The notes: generated by a model not told the origin, from the letters alone. A DNA stretch of 64,000 nucleotides from Acanthornis magna (GCA_036785705.1 JAWUZG010000355.1:310001-374000), one strand, 5' to 3'. Shown: positions 26,380-39,509, counted from the first letter of the stretch. A program made the numbers and translations.

Positions 26380-29300
26380 CTATTCCATACATCTCCCTTT
26401 GCCCAACAGTGCTGCACACCCACCTTGCCTTTCCCTTCTTTCCCATCTCCTCTCCTTTCACACACCAAAAACTCCAAACTATGTTATGAGAACTAATTTT
26501 GATAACTGAACTTTTAAGCCATTTGTAAAACTGAAGCCAGACTGTCCCGTGTGCCCCGCAAAACTTCTTTGCAATCATTTCTTCTGCTCCCTCATCCAAG
26601 CCACAGACAGGAGTCCAAGACAGATTGCAGGTATTTTCTTTATTTTACATCAACTACTACTGATATTTAAATCGCACATCATGTTCTCTCTACCACAGGC
26701 AGTTTTAGCTGCTCTAGTTGTTTCATGGTCTTGCTTTTACAGAACTTCATGCCTCTGTGGTACTTCACAAGTGACTCTGCAGTATCAGATGAATTTTGTT
26801 CGTGCATCCTGCAAAGGCAATTGCAGGCAGTGCACGTGGGGTGCCCAAACCAGAACTACATTCCAACACTCCCACACAGCAAGGGAAAAAGGCCAGATCC
26901 ATCTCTAATTTCCAATCTGCAAATGAAGTATCCTGTTTAACTTTGTGCTATTACATCATTTTCACTACACCATGCATCATTAAATTTTATAGGAACCTAA
27001 CAACATTCTGGCTCCAGAAATCTTAAAGGATTGCTAAATGCTGCTGTGGTACTACCTTGCCCAGATTGAAGAGAGCACAATTTTTTCAAGTTTTCTAACT
27101 GATCACACTCAGGATAGATATAATCATGGTTACCAAAAGATATAAAATGACACAAAATTAGTCATTTCTTATTCCAGACTGCTTGACATTTATTAAATTG
27201 GCCTGATTTAAAAGGAAGGAAAAAATTACCTTGAGGGTATCTAAGCTCACAGAGTTATTAGCCTGAGGCTCACTGAAGAATGGTAACACATTCATTAATT
27301 CCTAACATAACAAAATAGTCAAGGTGAAGAACCAGTCTTGAAATCCTCTGCACCCCATTTCTATTTAAACTACCTACTGTTTATTCACTGCCTGACTGCC
27401 CAGCCTGCAACACACTGCCTGCCTCAAAACCCAAAGGGGGTCTGGGGCAGTACAGCTTCACCTTAGCAGACAGCATTTGGTAGGACTGCCCCATTGCAGG
27501 ACTTCTCAGCTGTTGTACTGTACATCAAAAGTGTCTGCACTTTCGATGCCAGAGCAGGATCTAATTTGCCTGCTTCACAAAAGGTTCTGGAGGAACAGCA
27601 GATGAGGAAACACCATGCTTAAGCAATTTAAAAAAAAAAAAAATCCGACTTTTGCCATTTTCTGTGAAAAGGAAGAGAAGAAAGCTATTTTTCTATCAGA
27701 TTCCTGTTTTTTGGCTACTGATTCTTATCAATTCATTCAGACATTTTTAGGCTGTCCACTGAATCATAAAGGTCAAAAATTTACATCAAGCAAGAAACAT
27801 AAATAGAGTTTGCTGAACTTGCCTATCAGTGGGCAGGAAATGATCCTTAGCTCTGTATTTTATTACTGCTGTGCCCAGATCGGCCGCACACATTTCTGCC
27901 ACAGCTCTCGAGCACATGTCCCACACGGCTCACCCAAGGCACAGGTCCAGGAAACTGGGCAGTAAATATCTGAGAGCTCCTAATAAACACAGAAGTGGCA
28001 AAAATGACACCTTATTGCAACTGACTGACACTTGTAGCCCCAGAGACAGAGTGAAATTGATGAAAACACCAGAGTGGCGAGCAGGGCACTAAGAAAACAT
28101 TTTATTTGGCCAGTCTCTGTGGAAGGGCAAAAAAATAAACTGATAAATGAAAACATCTCCACTTGATGATCAGTTATCCCTTGGCCCTGAACCAGTCCAA
28201 AAGCTAGGCTAGCTTTATTTCACAATCACAGAAATCATCAGACAGATAGGAAAAGTTTGCTTTACTGTTTTGACAAAGTGCTTAAAATTGGATCAGATCA
28301 TGTTTTCTTCCTGATATTCACTAATGCTCTGCCTGTCTCAAAAACTAAATAAGTAAGTAAGGTAATGATCCTCAGAGAGATTTCACAGAACTGAAACAAT
28401 GGTGCCCTCTCCTCATCACAATCCAAGATTTCAGCTGCTGTAATAAAATATTCATTATGATGGTAGTGAACCCACGACATTCCCTGGCTTGTATTCACTA
28501 AAAACAATGCCCTAAATTCTATTTAAATACAGTGCTAGAGCAAGAATGGAACATAACAAAAAAATCTTGCAGAAAATCTGCTTGTTGCTGTACACAGTCC
28601 GATCTGCTGGCTGAAGAGCAAACCAAATTTTTTCCTTCTATCAGCAAAGCTGAACCAGCTCTCTCTTAAAGCATGGATGAAGTTTTTCTGCCACTTTTCA
28701 TAACAACTTTTTAATTAACTGCTGGCTGAGTCCACTTGGTGGACTTGAGGTCACATGGAGGAGACATGGCACCCACATCCAACAGCCACCACCTTCCCTT
28801 CCCTGCTGGACCATACACCTGGCTCCACTTGCTGTGCATGCTGCAGGAGTTATGTGCTTTAAGCTGGGCTGGAGTTCAGCAGTCATGTGTGCCAAATTTT
28901 GTTCTGGTTAAGTCATAAATCAACTCTGGCAAGCATGGATATCAAGACTTTGTGTTGAAATTTTGGCTGGCCCTCAAAGAAACAAGAAGCTTAGAATGCC
29001 ACGAGTTCCTATGTGTGACTGATACATATTTTAAAGCAGTTCTACATCACAAAAATTCCTTACAAAACCTTTGGTTCTAAGGTATTCCAAATATTAGCTT
29101 AATAGAGAACCTGAAAAAGCAGAAAACTATCTGCTAGTTTAAATAATTCCTAAAAATTACAAGACTGTATTAGGTATGCCTGCCACAAAATTAATGGATC
29201 CACAGTAGTACTTATATTCTAAATTAAAAAATTCTTTAATTAGCCATAGATTTTCAGTACATTCAATGGTTTGTATTAGAAAAAGCAACTGAGTTCAAAC

Positions 29301-31105
29301 TAAACTTTCTATCATAGCCTTTGCTTTAAAAAGAAAAAAGAAAAAAGCAATTAAGTAAAGAGATTGACAGTGAAATATAACACACTGCAATTGTTCGTCT
29401 TATGATCAGATTTTACCTGATAGGAACATACTCATTTAAGAGAGAAACACTTTTTCAGCTGCCAAGAACATGTACACACATAAAAGGAAACGCTGACTGC
29501 TCCAATGAATTTGATGGTTCATCTCTAGTCTCAGGCGGTGACAATCTCCAAGAGCATCTACCATGGTCATTGCCACGCTGTAAGAACACTAATTAGAGAG
29601 GAGTCTAGCTGAACTCTAAATTGGTATTTTCTTCATTTGGATGTTTGACAAGTTCCCAGTAACAGGTTTGCTTGTTTTCCATGAGAATTAAAATTCAATG
29701 CTAAAAGCTATAGTTTCTCTTGTGCAGAAGGCTCTTCCACACTCTGACTCACCTGCAATTCAGAGCTACCACATGACTTGCATTGAAATGTCAAATCAGA
29801 ATGATGAAAATTAGCTAACTGTTATCTTTTTCTAGATGAGGACTATGCTCCACAGAAGACTATGTGATCTCATTACACAAGTCCCATGTCTACAAGATTT
29901 TCTGAATGAATTATCACTGATTAAGGTGTGGTTTGGCATGCAAACTGCCAGAGGCATCTGAAAAGCCCTGTTGTCAGTTGATGCATAATTTCCTTCAGTA
30001 TTCAAAACAAAAGTAAGATTACGATCAGGTGGGCAGCAAAGACGCTTTCTTCACATGCAGAAATGTCTTATTACATCTCTTCTCTCTACCGTACTACTGC
30101 TTCCTAGAGCAGTTCATAACTTGCTTTTCACAAAGCTGTCTATAATCTGATAGCCTAAGTATATCCAAAGGTCCCCCTACCTTTCCGCCACCCCCTTTCA
30201 TTTTCCTCCCCCTACATTTCCTGAGCAATCATCTTGCAAATTGAGACTATCACAAAACCTCGCCTATACTCTCTTTTCAGCTAAAAATCACTGTTTCATG
30301 ATTTCTTGGAAATCAGTGCCAGTGCTCCCTCTCACATTCCTGACCTGTCAGCACTGCATGGGCAGCCCAAAACCACACAACTCCCACACCGTGCAGCTGC
30401 AAGGCTGCACGGAGCTTGAGTCTGTGGAAGCAGAGGAAGGGGAGTTGAGGTAGATCACTGCCTTTTTCTGATACTTTGGAAATGAATGACGATATTCTAC
30501 AAGCTGTTGGGATAATATGAACAAATGGCAGGCATATGTAACAAGCTCACAGATAAGGGACTGGATTTTCTATTAACCACTTGAAGTGTTTTCCAGTGGT
30601 AGCAGAAGAGAAAACCTCTGCTAGGGAGAAAATAATGTAAGTTGCATGACTACCTCCAAAAATGATAGATATTGTTACACATTCCTACATGCAGCAAGCA
30701 GAGCGCATTGTCATGCCACACAAGCAATGCCTCCTGATGTGCGTTTTTGGGACTGTGCTAATGCCAAGACTGCAATTCTAGGGCTGCTTTTCCCAGGCAC
30801 TACAGAAGAAAAGCAGTGGACAATGTCTCATCTGAAAGGACCATACCATTTTGTTGCCCAAGCCAGGCATTAACACGGCATTCAAAAGCTCAAGTTCAAT
30901 TTCTGTATTGGTTTTTTAAAAAAAAGATTAATTGGACATTGGGATGACTGTACATGCTGTGGATGTAAGGATAAAATACATAAAAAACAGCTCAGCAATT
31001 AATCTTGCAAATTAGATTACAGAGATAAACTCTCTTTAGATTATCCTCATCAATATATATGAAAGCTGTAAAATCTTTTTGTAGCTGAAATTCAGGTTAC
31101 TAAAT
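26380..31105. other. Unique non-coding DNA
   Basis: No gene, RNA or mobile element is recognised. There is an A14 run at 27,630-27,643 and a purine run (AAAAAG units) at about 29,321-29,347. A weakly GC-richer stretch at about 28,700-28,880 has 65- and 60-codon frames in opposite directions and no motif. Confidence 0.55.
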
Positions 31106-31108
31106 CTG

Positions 31109-31124
31109 AAAAAAAAAAAAAAAA
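31109..31124. repeat. A16 mononucleotide run
   Basis: Sixteen A in a row. The upstream sequence shows no sign of a processed retrocopy, so it is taken as a simple repeat. Confidence 0.95.
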
Positions 31125-31129
31125 GCCTA

Positions 31130-31735
31130 TCATTGCTGGCTGTGTTTCCTACTAGGTTAGCTTTTGGCCACAGCAGACTTGAAACACAGTAGAGAGCTTT
31201 CATTTCTAAAAATCCCACTGTTACAGTAACATCTTTTCAAATGTATCAGCATATTTTAATATGCCATAATTCCACCTAATTACTTACAGAGCCCTGGCAG
31301 AGGTTCTGAGAGGGCAGATGCATCTAACTCATATCCCTCGAGCCCGGGGGCAATGCAGGACACACTAAACGGAGAGCACCCACCTGCACGTCCAACAGCT
31401 TCATCATTCAAACCATGGCACAGATGCACCAAGGGTGAGAACCAAAGAACTGTAAAGGCCCAAGAAAGCTCACTATTCATAATTATCATTTTTTTAAAAG
31501 ATAAACCTTTCCAGCAGAACCCTCAGCTGAATAGCACAGAGTAAGAACTGGACAACAGACGTCCAAAAGACAGCTATGATAATGTATTTTCCCAAGGATT
31601 AATATCCCTGCTTTCTTAATGCATGAAAATGGCAGCCGCTACCAAAAGCTTTCAGTACTGAATTTTCAAGTCAGTGTTTCAGGCAACCTTTAACAATTTT
31701 TGGTGTATTTAGAACATTACATTACTGTCCCTGTT
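31130..31735. other. Unique non-coding DNA
   Basis: Nothing recognisable. Opposing frames at 31,280-31,544 (69 and 63 codons) have no motif. Confidence 0.5.
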
Positions 31736-31739
31736 TCAT

Positions 31740-32450
31740 TATGAGAAACAGGGTATAAAGGGTACCAGGATGCCATACGTCCCTCAACTGATAAAGAACT
31801 GTGTTCTTTAGTCAGTCGTATGCATTTTGCTTCATCTTTTATATCTAAACGTGAATTTTCCCTAGTATGTATCATCCTAAGACAAAGCATTTTGTGTGAC
31901 CTAATGAGATCAATGGACAGCAAACTCCAGTATACTAAGTAAGAATTATTAAAGAAAAGCCCTTTCCTGAATCTGACATCTCCTTTAGCACAAGGAATTC
32001 TAATTTTCCCTGATTTCACAGATGTTTTTCACCTGAATTTCCATCCTAGCATGGCAGCAGCCAGCAGCTGCTCTCCTGTCTGAAATACGTTGCTTTGAAT
32101 GCAGCCTCTAGTGAAATACACACATGAAATCTGACGTAAATAGAATCTTGAGATATAAGAAGCCATAAAGGAGATTTGATGGGCTTTAACTGCAGCCAAA
32201 TGATACACAAGGAACATACTCTGCAATAACATGTACCTCGTATGGATCCTATTTGCTTCCCCATGATAAAGTGGCAACTTAAGCTGTGAAAATTACTGCC
32301 ATCCATCTCACCCCATGCATTCACATGCTTGGGAAGCATAAGTGAATATGCAGCTACGTGTTTCGCAAACAAAATATTTCTCCTAAGATGAAAACGAGAG
32401 TAACTCATTTCACAAGAAATGATTAGGCAATGCATGAAGCCTGGCATGAG
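31740..32450. promoter_or_regulatory. Candidate conserved non-coding block with long minus-strand open frames
   Basis: Two minus-strand frames without stops lie side by side (100 codons at 31,717-32,019 and 133 codons at 32,046-32,447). The 133-codon translation is rich in C, H, F and S without a domain I know. The DNA keeps isolated CpGs (ATACGTCC, CTACGTGTTTCGC, AAACGAGAG) in a CpG-poor region and has no simple repeats. This texture could mean a slowly evolving regulatory element. A protein-coding origin is less likely but not excluded. Confidence 0.2.
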
Positions 32451-32454
32451 TCCA

Positions 32455-33685
32455 CCCTATCAAAGCCCAACAACCCTGCTGCACACTGAACTCTTCTGCT
32501 TTGTGGACCAGAATCAGATCCACAGTACAAAGGTCCAACAACTGTGAAGTCAAAAGGGCAGAATTTTTTCCTTAACTCAAAATTTTCTTTGTTATATGCT
32601 ACAAAGGCATGTCCTTTCTGCTATTTTTCTGCGCACTGTATTTGTTCTGTCCTCCCCCAGGATCTCACTGATCTCACAGTGTGTTTGTATGATGCTTGAT
32701 GCGTGAGGACCACATGGCCATATGTCCTATAATGCAGATTTATAAGTGTATATATATAGGTTAATTGAACTAAAATAAACTCCAGTCCCCCAGCAGCAGT
32801 ACATACCCATGAGCAAATTGTATGTTCCGTAAAACACTGCTTGTGACTTTTAAAGACCCTTTGTTAAATTGTTCTTTTTATTTCAGGAATATTTCTTTGA
32901 AAGTCTTCTTTGAAATATGAGGCATATTTGCATGAGTTATGTCACTTTTCCTTTTTCTACATTACCAGTTCTTTATACATTTCTATCTGCATGATATCTC
33001 TTTAAATCTGATAGTTCTTTCATTCATTTATTTTTTTTATCTCTAATATTATCATCAAACTTTCATTTTCTGCCTCTGGTTCCTTTCTTTATCTCCTTTG
33101 CCACAGAGAGATCATAATCCCACATTATTAATTATCTGACAGTGATATTGAAGAAGCTATTGCTGCTTATGTAATAGGAAAATCTAATTATTTTAATAAA
33201 GATATGATTGACTCCATCAGGTGATACCTTGGTCTGATTTTCTAGGACATTAACTCAGCAGAACTCTTACAGTCCCAATCTCTGTGGCTGATGGTAACAT
33301 GGCACCATAACCTGCTCCTGTAAATCTACCAGCAGGAACAGATTCCAACATTTTGCCCTAAGAGCCAAACACTACAGTCTCTGCATATCTTTTTATGAAA
33401 CAGAAGTAGTTATTAGTTACCAAATAAATTCAGAGCTCCAGGGACTGGCAGCGACATTTTAATTTGTCAAGTGGGATAGAAATTTAAAGCTGGTTTTACC
33501 CTGAACAATCGACAAGATATTTACAAAATTAAAGAAACAAAAGAATGTTTCCACCAAGACACAATTTCTCATTCTAATGCCCTGCCTGTACTATCATTGC
33601 TTTCAAAATGAAGAGTACACAGCACAGCACCTACTTTTATATTAGTCTCCATTTACTCTTCTCTTGTATTAGATGAACAATTCCT
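32455..33685. other. Unique AT-rich non-coding DNA
   Basis: No gene is seen. Around 33,110-33,240 the sequence is rich in ATTAAT/TAATTA homeodomain-type cores and lacks repeats, which weakly suggests regulatory DNA. A pyrimidine-rich tract ending in CCCAG at about 32,662 resembles a splice acceptor but leads into no open exon. Confidence 0.45.
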
Positions 33686-33689
33686 ATGG

Positions 33690-33795
33690 ACATTTTCACC
33701 CAAGTTTCTCAAACATTAACCATGTGGGGAAGCTTATTATTCCCATTTTACAAATGAGAAGACTGTGGAGCTAACATTATATGTGATCCAAAAAC
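33690..33795 (-). mobile_element. Ancient MIR/CORE-SINE-like relic, minus strand
   Basis: In reverse orientation the sequence follows the MIR-type 3' half: 'ttttcacccaagtttctcaaa' (usual cctttcatcc-aaggatctcaaag), a short gap, then 'ttattattcccattttaca' and 'aatgagaagactg' (usual ttattatccccattttacagatgaggaaactg). The order and spacing match. L2 shares part of this stretch, so the exact family is open. Such relics are uncommon in bird genomes and always very old. Confidence 0.5.
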
Positions 33796-33859
33796 ACCAG
33801 AAAATGGTGACTTGTCTGCCTTTCATGCAAGCACTGCCCAGAGCCTGACTGGCAGGCAG

Positions 33860-33960
33860 TGCCACAGGCTGGGGGTCCAAACACCCTCTGGATGAAGAAC
33901 CTTTTTCTAATATCCAGCATAAACCTCTCCTGACACAGCTTCATGCCATACACCTTCCTT
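33860..33960 (-). mobile_element. CR1 LINE internal fragment, minus strand
   Basis: 'ggatgaagaacctttttctaa' followed by 'tatccagcataaacctctcc' is the reverse complement of a well-known CR1 stretch encoding the R-L-D-I-R-K-x-F-F-type segment of ORF2. The right boundary is unclear. The adjoining 61-codon minus-strand frame at 33,907-34,092 may simply extend through this relic. Confidence 0.7.
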
Positions 33961-34094
33961 TTTTACCTTATTTCCTAGAAAGGTTTCCTGTTCAGCCAAG
34001 ACAGACATCTTCCTCACCTGCTTGACTTCTGACATTTGGGAATTGCCTGTTCCTGTGCCCATAAGAGGTGATGTTTTAAAGGTGATCAGCACTG

Positions 34095-34400
34095 ATGGAC
34101 CCCAACACCTGCAAAAAAATTTTCCTAGGTGGCCTTATTCACTAATTCCCTGAACATCCTGAAGCGTCCTCTCCTCATGTCGAGTATGGATTTTGCTGGC
34201 ACTTTTCCTCTGATCACCAGAGATTATAAACTCAATCGCTTCATGGCTGCTGTGGCCAAGATGATCACCAATCCCCACTTTGCTCACAAGACCCACTCTG
34301 CTGTGCTATGGTTTAGTTGATACGGTGGCGTTCAACCAAAGGTTGGACTCAATCATCTTGGAGGTCTTTTCCAACCTTGGTGCTTCTATGATTCTAAGAG
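34095..34400 (+). mobile_element. CR1 3' tail joined to an unidentified open stretch, plus strand
   Basis: From about 34,320 the sequence is a good CR1-type 3' tail: GGTTGGACTCAATCATCTTGG, 'aggtcttttccaaccttgg', ending CTTCTATGATTCTAAG at about 34,398. Directly upstream is a 63-codon frame (34,129-34,320) whose last part (about 45 codons) reads like protein and ends just before the tail. I do not recognise this part. It may be the unfamiliar 5' portion of a CR1 or SINE family using a CR1 tail, or a host fragment carried with one. The tail call is firm; the upstream part is not. Confidence 0.6.
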
Positions 34401-34404
34401 TGAA

Positions 34405-37400
34405 TGAATGGAAGATAAGGAATGATCCACTTCACATCTAAATACTCTCTTGGTGGAATTCCCAGAGAAGGGAGAAAGCATGGGGAAACCATGGAGAAAG
34501 TTAAGTCAAGAGCCCAAAGTGTCAGCACAAGCAAGACCTGAAGCGGTTCATGTAGCCACCTCCGAAAGTATCAGGGCCTGGGCATAGCACCAAAAATGGA
34601 AAATCAAATAATGCAATGAAATAAAAATTATTTACTACTTTTTTTTTCTTCTGTGGATGCAGAGACACATAAAGCAAAGAAATCTACATTAAAAATAAGG
34701 CTAATTGATTTGTGAGAGGTGAGAAAATAAAAATCAAACCAAAAATAGAATCAGACTTCAGTACCCTGACCGCTTTTACACTGAAATACACAGAAAAAAC
34801 TTGGCAGACAGAGCTACTATGGTTTCCTCAGGATCGCTGAGGGACCTGGCAAACCTGCAGGAATATCACCAGGACAGGTTGTCCTTGACAGTTAGCAGGC
34901 ATAGTGATTCAGCTCAGACTGTCAATTAAAATCTTTATATCACGTTTTCTATCATCATAGCAGCAGGCCAGAATTGATATCCAACATTTAAGACTGAAGA
35001 AATGGTTTTAATTATTCTGAATGAACAGAGAGATTCAGTTTACAAAAGAATTAGTAAAAACCTTAAAGAGAAAACTGGGGGAGGAAAAGAGATGGAAAAG
35101 GCACTATTAAACTTTAGCTTGCTCACTACCTTTTTTGGATTTGGAAATATATATCATATAATGTCATTCTATGGAAATATTTCAGTAAGCTGTTCTTGTA
35201 TGCTGATACTACATCTAGGACATTTTGGGAGCTATTTAGTGTAAATAATTAGTCATAGTAGTAGCTCCCTTTGAGGACACGTAAGTGCCCTCAGATACTG
35301 CCAAGAGATGGGCCAAGAGACTTGGAACTCCACACTCATCCCCAGCTCAGACCTCAAAGCCTGCTCACCTGTTCACCAGGTACAGGAGCATGAGAGATGA
35401 CCCCAGGACCCAGTGCCTGACAAAACAAAAGGTAGTTCCTAAATATAAGACTACCATGGAAAGGGCTACCAAAGGCAGCACAGTCAGCAAGATCAGGCTC
35501 AGGCTAGCACAGACAAGCATCCCAAGGCCAAAGCAACACGGAGCTACCACTCCTGCTCCCTGTATGTGGGCAGGACTAACCCCAAGCAGGCAAAGGCAAA
35601 GGCATTTTTTCCCCAGGTATGACAGGAAACTTTCAAAAACAGCTTTGGACAATTATGGGTGGGCTGTGATTCTTGACTCCTCACTGGACTCAAGAATGGT
35701 ATGAACACTGGTATGATACCTGCAAGGAAAGAGAGAGCAATGCAGATAGGATAAAATCATTGTCCAGAACATCTCTCCTGGCTGCTTATCCCCCCAGGTA
35801 CACATAGCAGCTTTGCAGGGTACAGAAATTATAAACTTTTTGAAGCCGGAAAATGAATGATGTTTACATTTAGTTAAGTGGAGGAGAGAGATGGCAGAGT
35901 GACTGCCAACAATCACTGGGCTGGTTTAAATTGCTTTTCACCAGCACTGTCACCTGAGCAGATCTGTGCCAAGACACCAGGAAAAGCTGCTAGTCTAAGA
36001 GCAAGTTTATGCACTTCAGAGCGGTACTGGAAGGTACTGCAATAGTGACTGACATCAATATGGAGATATTCAGAAGAGAGGAAGGAAAAAAATACGTGGA
36101 TGGATTCAGAAGAAAGAGTGGAAATACAAAGTTCAGGAGGACACCATTTTACAGTACACAATTGCACAGATTAGCAAGTTAGATGGTACTGAAGCCAAAT
36201 ATCCAGTATTGAAATTAATGACCATAAAAATATCCCAGCAGAAAGATGGAGATTCATTGAAACATAACGCATACTGTAAATAATCATTAAGTAAGTTAAT
36301 CTTTAAGGATACCAAAAAGTATCTTTATACACTGGAGGGGCCAAGAGACTTTGAAGTCTTTCCATTTTTCACCTTGTAATTCACAACTTTTAGACCATTA
36401 TGCAATTGCAAAATTTTAAAGAAGCTTCAGTGATAACCCTGAAAGTCACAAGAAGATGAACAGAAATGATATGATAAAAAGGAAGGTATGTTCTTCATTC
36501 ATTTTCTTAACATCAACCTTTACTTTTGACTGTTCCAGTGTGTACTAAGAATCAATATTTATACATTGGAAAGCACCTAAGCTCAAATATTTCAAATTTC
36601 AAAGATTTTGGATTCTAAACCCAACAATATCTTTATTAACTAGCACTGTTCAATCACAAGACTCCACATATTTTGGGAAACACAATTCAGATGAAAAATC
36701 TGGTTTTGCTATGGTTTTGAGATTCAAGTGACTTCCAGTGGGACAAGATTAGGAAGAAATAGGAAGAAATGGGAAGAGCTGTAGAAGAACCTGTTCAGAA
36801 ATTAGTACAGTGACACACGAATAAAGCTTGTGGAGTTCAAGGACTTTCTCTAACTAGTCCTGAAAAAACGAACCTCAAAGCCAGCCATTCTCCAATTAAA
36901 AAAAAATCATCATTTCTGCCAAGTTTACTGTCTGGTTGTTTTCTTTTATCAACTAATGAAAAAATATCAAGAAAATTAGTTGGGACTTCCCATGCAGACC
37001 AGACTGAATTGAAGCTATAACAAAACTCCAGACAAAATGAGATGAACTATTCAAAATTTCATTTTTGCAATACTGACACCTCTCTAGCGATACATTTAAG
37101 GCTCTAGAGAGAAAACACTACAAAGCCATCCAACATACTGCACTAAACATTAAACAGAACATTTGACAGAGGTGTTATATAGAAGCAGGAAGAAGTATGA
37201 GTAGAGACTGCTGGACAATAACAGCTTAACCCATGGTGAAATAATGTACTGCACCAAGGTCTGGGTAAGCAGTTACAGGAGTTAAATAAAGCTAGCAAAA
37301 TTTTTACAGATACCTCATTATAGAAGTACTTTCTAGAAAACTGACAGAACCCAATAGAGGGTAAAAAAAAAAACCAAATAAAGCCCAGCTGACACAAAAG

Positions 37401-39440
37401 AAAAAGGAAGCAGAAAGACATAATGTCTCATGTTTTAAACCCTTAAAATATATTTCTGAGTATTTCCAGTCTATTCAGAATTTAATTCAGCTTTTAAACA
37501 GACCTTTAACATTCAGGTCTTTGTTAGCACATGTGTCTTTTAGTATGTGTCAGCACCTTTGGTATGTAAAAATCACTGTGCATTATGTTTTACCATGTAT
37601 TTCACAGTTCTTTGTTCCTTGCACCACAAATAGAATTGTGGTTTTGAAAACTCTCTAGACACATGCTGCACTTTTTGCAATCTATTTTCTGCAAAGAATT
37701 GCTCTCAAACTAGGTAGCACTCTCTCTTGAACTTGTAATAAATACAAGAATGTTGGGACACACTCAGAACTTATTTATGCCCAATAACTTTTTTTTTTGG
37801 TCTAGTGAGTAAATCATTCTTCACCTGAAAGTACATAAAGGCAATTATATTGGCTCGTGCCGAAAGGTGAAAAACAGCACATAAAATAATAAATAGCAGA
37901 AAGAGGGTATTTAAATAGGCATGTAAACTATGCTTTTCACATTGAAGAACATAATAAGAGAAATATGATCCTATTTTAGCAGAACCTACAGGATTGTTAG
38001 GGTGGTAGTACTGAGGTCTGTCCAAGTACTCAGGATCTTACACACCAAACAAGACAATAAAATAATACATTTTGTCTAAAATAATAAATTTTCAACCATA
38101 CAGTGAAACAAACAGAGAGCAGTCAGGAAAATACAGGAAACTGAATCTCAACAGTTGCAGCAGATTTTTCAAGAAGAAAAGAAGAATGATTAAAGACTAA
38201 ACAGAGAGATCTGACCAAACAGTGTCCCTCTTCAGAAGGTGGCATCATTGCAGATAAATTCTACTGACTGCAGTACATTACTCAATGGGGGTATGCCAGT
38301 TTTAGTACATCATAAATGACTTCTGAATTAGTATTTTAATGATGTACCTTACAGCTGGCTCTGCAATCAGTGGGAAAATCAGATTTGCACAATGAAAATG
38401 CAATATTTACTCATTTTTTTCTGAACCCCAAACTGACCCTAAATACTTCTGCCTCTGTCCCAAATCTCAGTGAAACACAAAGTTGAAAACCAATTTTATC
38501 ACTGTGTATCTGTCCTGTGAACTGGTCCCTGCTGGGAGAGACCAGAAAGGTCTGTGGTCTGTGCTGCTGGAGCACAATCTCACTTTGCAAACTGAGGAGC
38601 TGGCTCAGGCTCATGATGTTTGTTCTGACCCTCCGCCAGAATAGCCCATGTAGCATCAGGGTACCCCAAGCAGGATCTGTCCAGGTCCACGAGGCTGCTG
38701 CACCCAGGACAGGACTCTCGACTGGACCAGAGCAGACCCCTGGAGAAAAGCAGCCCCTGAAGAAAAGCACCTTGTGCTGTGAGCAGCCCCTCCATGGCAC
38801 TGCTCAGACTTCGACCCTTACATGACTTTGCCGCTGAGTGATGCTTTGGCAGGCCATGGAAAGGTGCCCTGGCACCTTTTCTCCAGTGCAGCACTTGTAT
38901 GCCAGCCCCTCTTTCACTGTAGCTAACCAGGATTTCCTGGAGTTTTTCTCATTTTCTACCTGTACTGTTTTGCTCCTGGAATGAATATTAGGAAGCAAGC
39001 ACAGAATAGCATTTGATAGACAGTGTGTCAGGCCTACTTACACCATTTTTTCCATAACACAGAGAAACTACGGTTTATAATGGGAGTTCTAAGACAATTA
39101 TAATTACCACAGCTCAGACTATGATGCTTCAACGGAAAGGAAATGGTGCTATTACAGGAATTTGAAAGATACCAAGAGAGGGGGGGATGCTTTCAGGATT
39201 TATTAGATGCTGCCACTGTAATGCCCTTTCTTTGAGAAAACAGCACAGAGTACCACTCCCTGCTGATTCTAAAGCACAGTGAATGAGAGCACAGCTCACA
39301 ATTATGGCAGACTTTGAAACCTGTCAGTCAAGGAGCAGAGCTGGTAATGCCAAACAAAACAGCAGATTTACACCTGGGAAATGAGGCTATAATGTAAGAA
39401 ATAAATTTTCTTTGCTCTCATTTATAACAGTAGTGGGAGA
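34405..39440. other. Unique AT-rich non-coding DNA
   Basis: No gene or mobile element is recognised in about 5 kb. At 35,285-35,704 a 139-codon plus frame overlaps a 95-codon hydrophobic minus frame (35,365-35,652); neither is recognisable. Small direct repeats occur at about 36,750-36,775 (AGGAAGAAAT units). The block at 38,500-38,830 is GC-richer with frames on both strands (102, 104 and 129 codons) but no motif. Confidence 0.5.
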
Positions 39441-39444
39441 ATTA

Positions 39445-39508
39445 ACTACAGGGGATTCTTAGCATATTTACAAGACACTACAGGAGGCTTTTGGCATATT
39501 TACAAGCA
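39445..39508. repeat. 32-bp imperfect tandem duplication
   Basis: Two adjacent 32-bp units (39,445-39,476 and 39,477-39,508) share ACTACAGG at the start and GCATATTTACAAG near the end, with scattered differences in between. It is an old local duplication. Confidence 0.85.
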
Positions 39509-39509
39509 A

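Noticed and set aside
31090..31130. A16 run as poly-A tail of a processed pseudogene
   Set aside because: No coding-like or otherwise recognisable sequence lies on its 5' side and no target-site duplication is visible.
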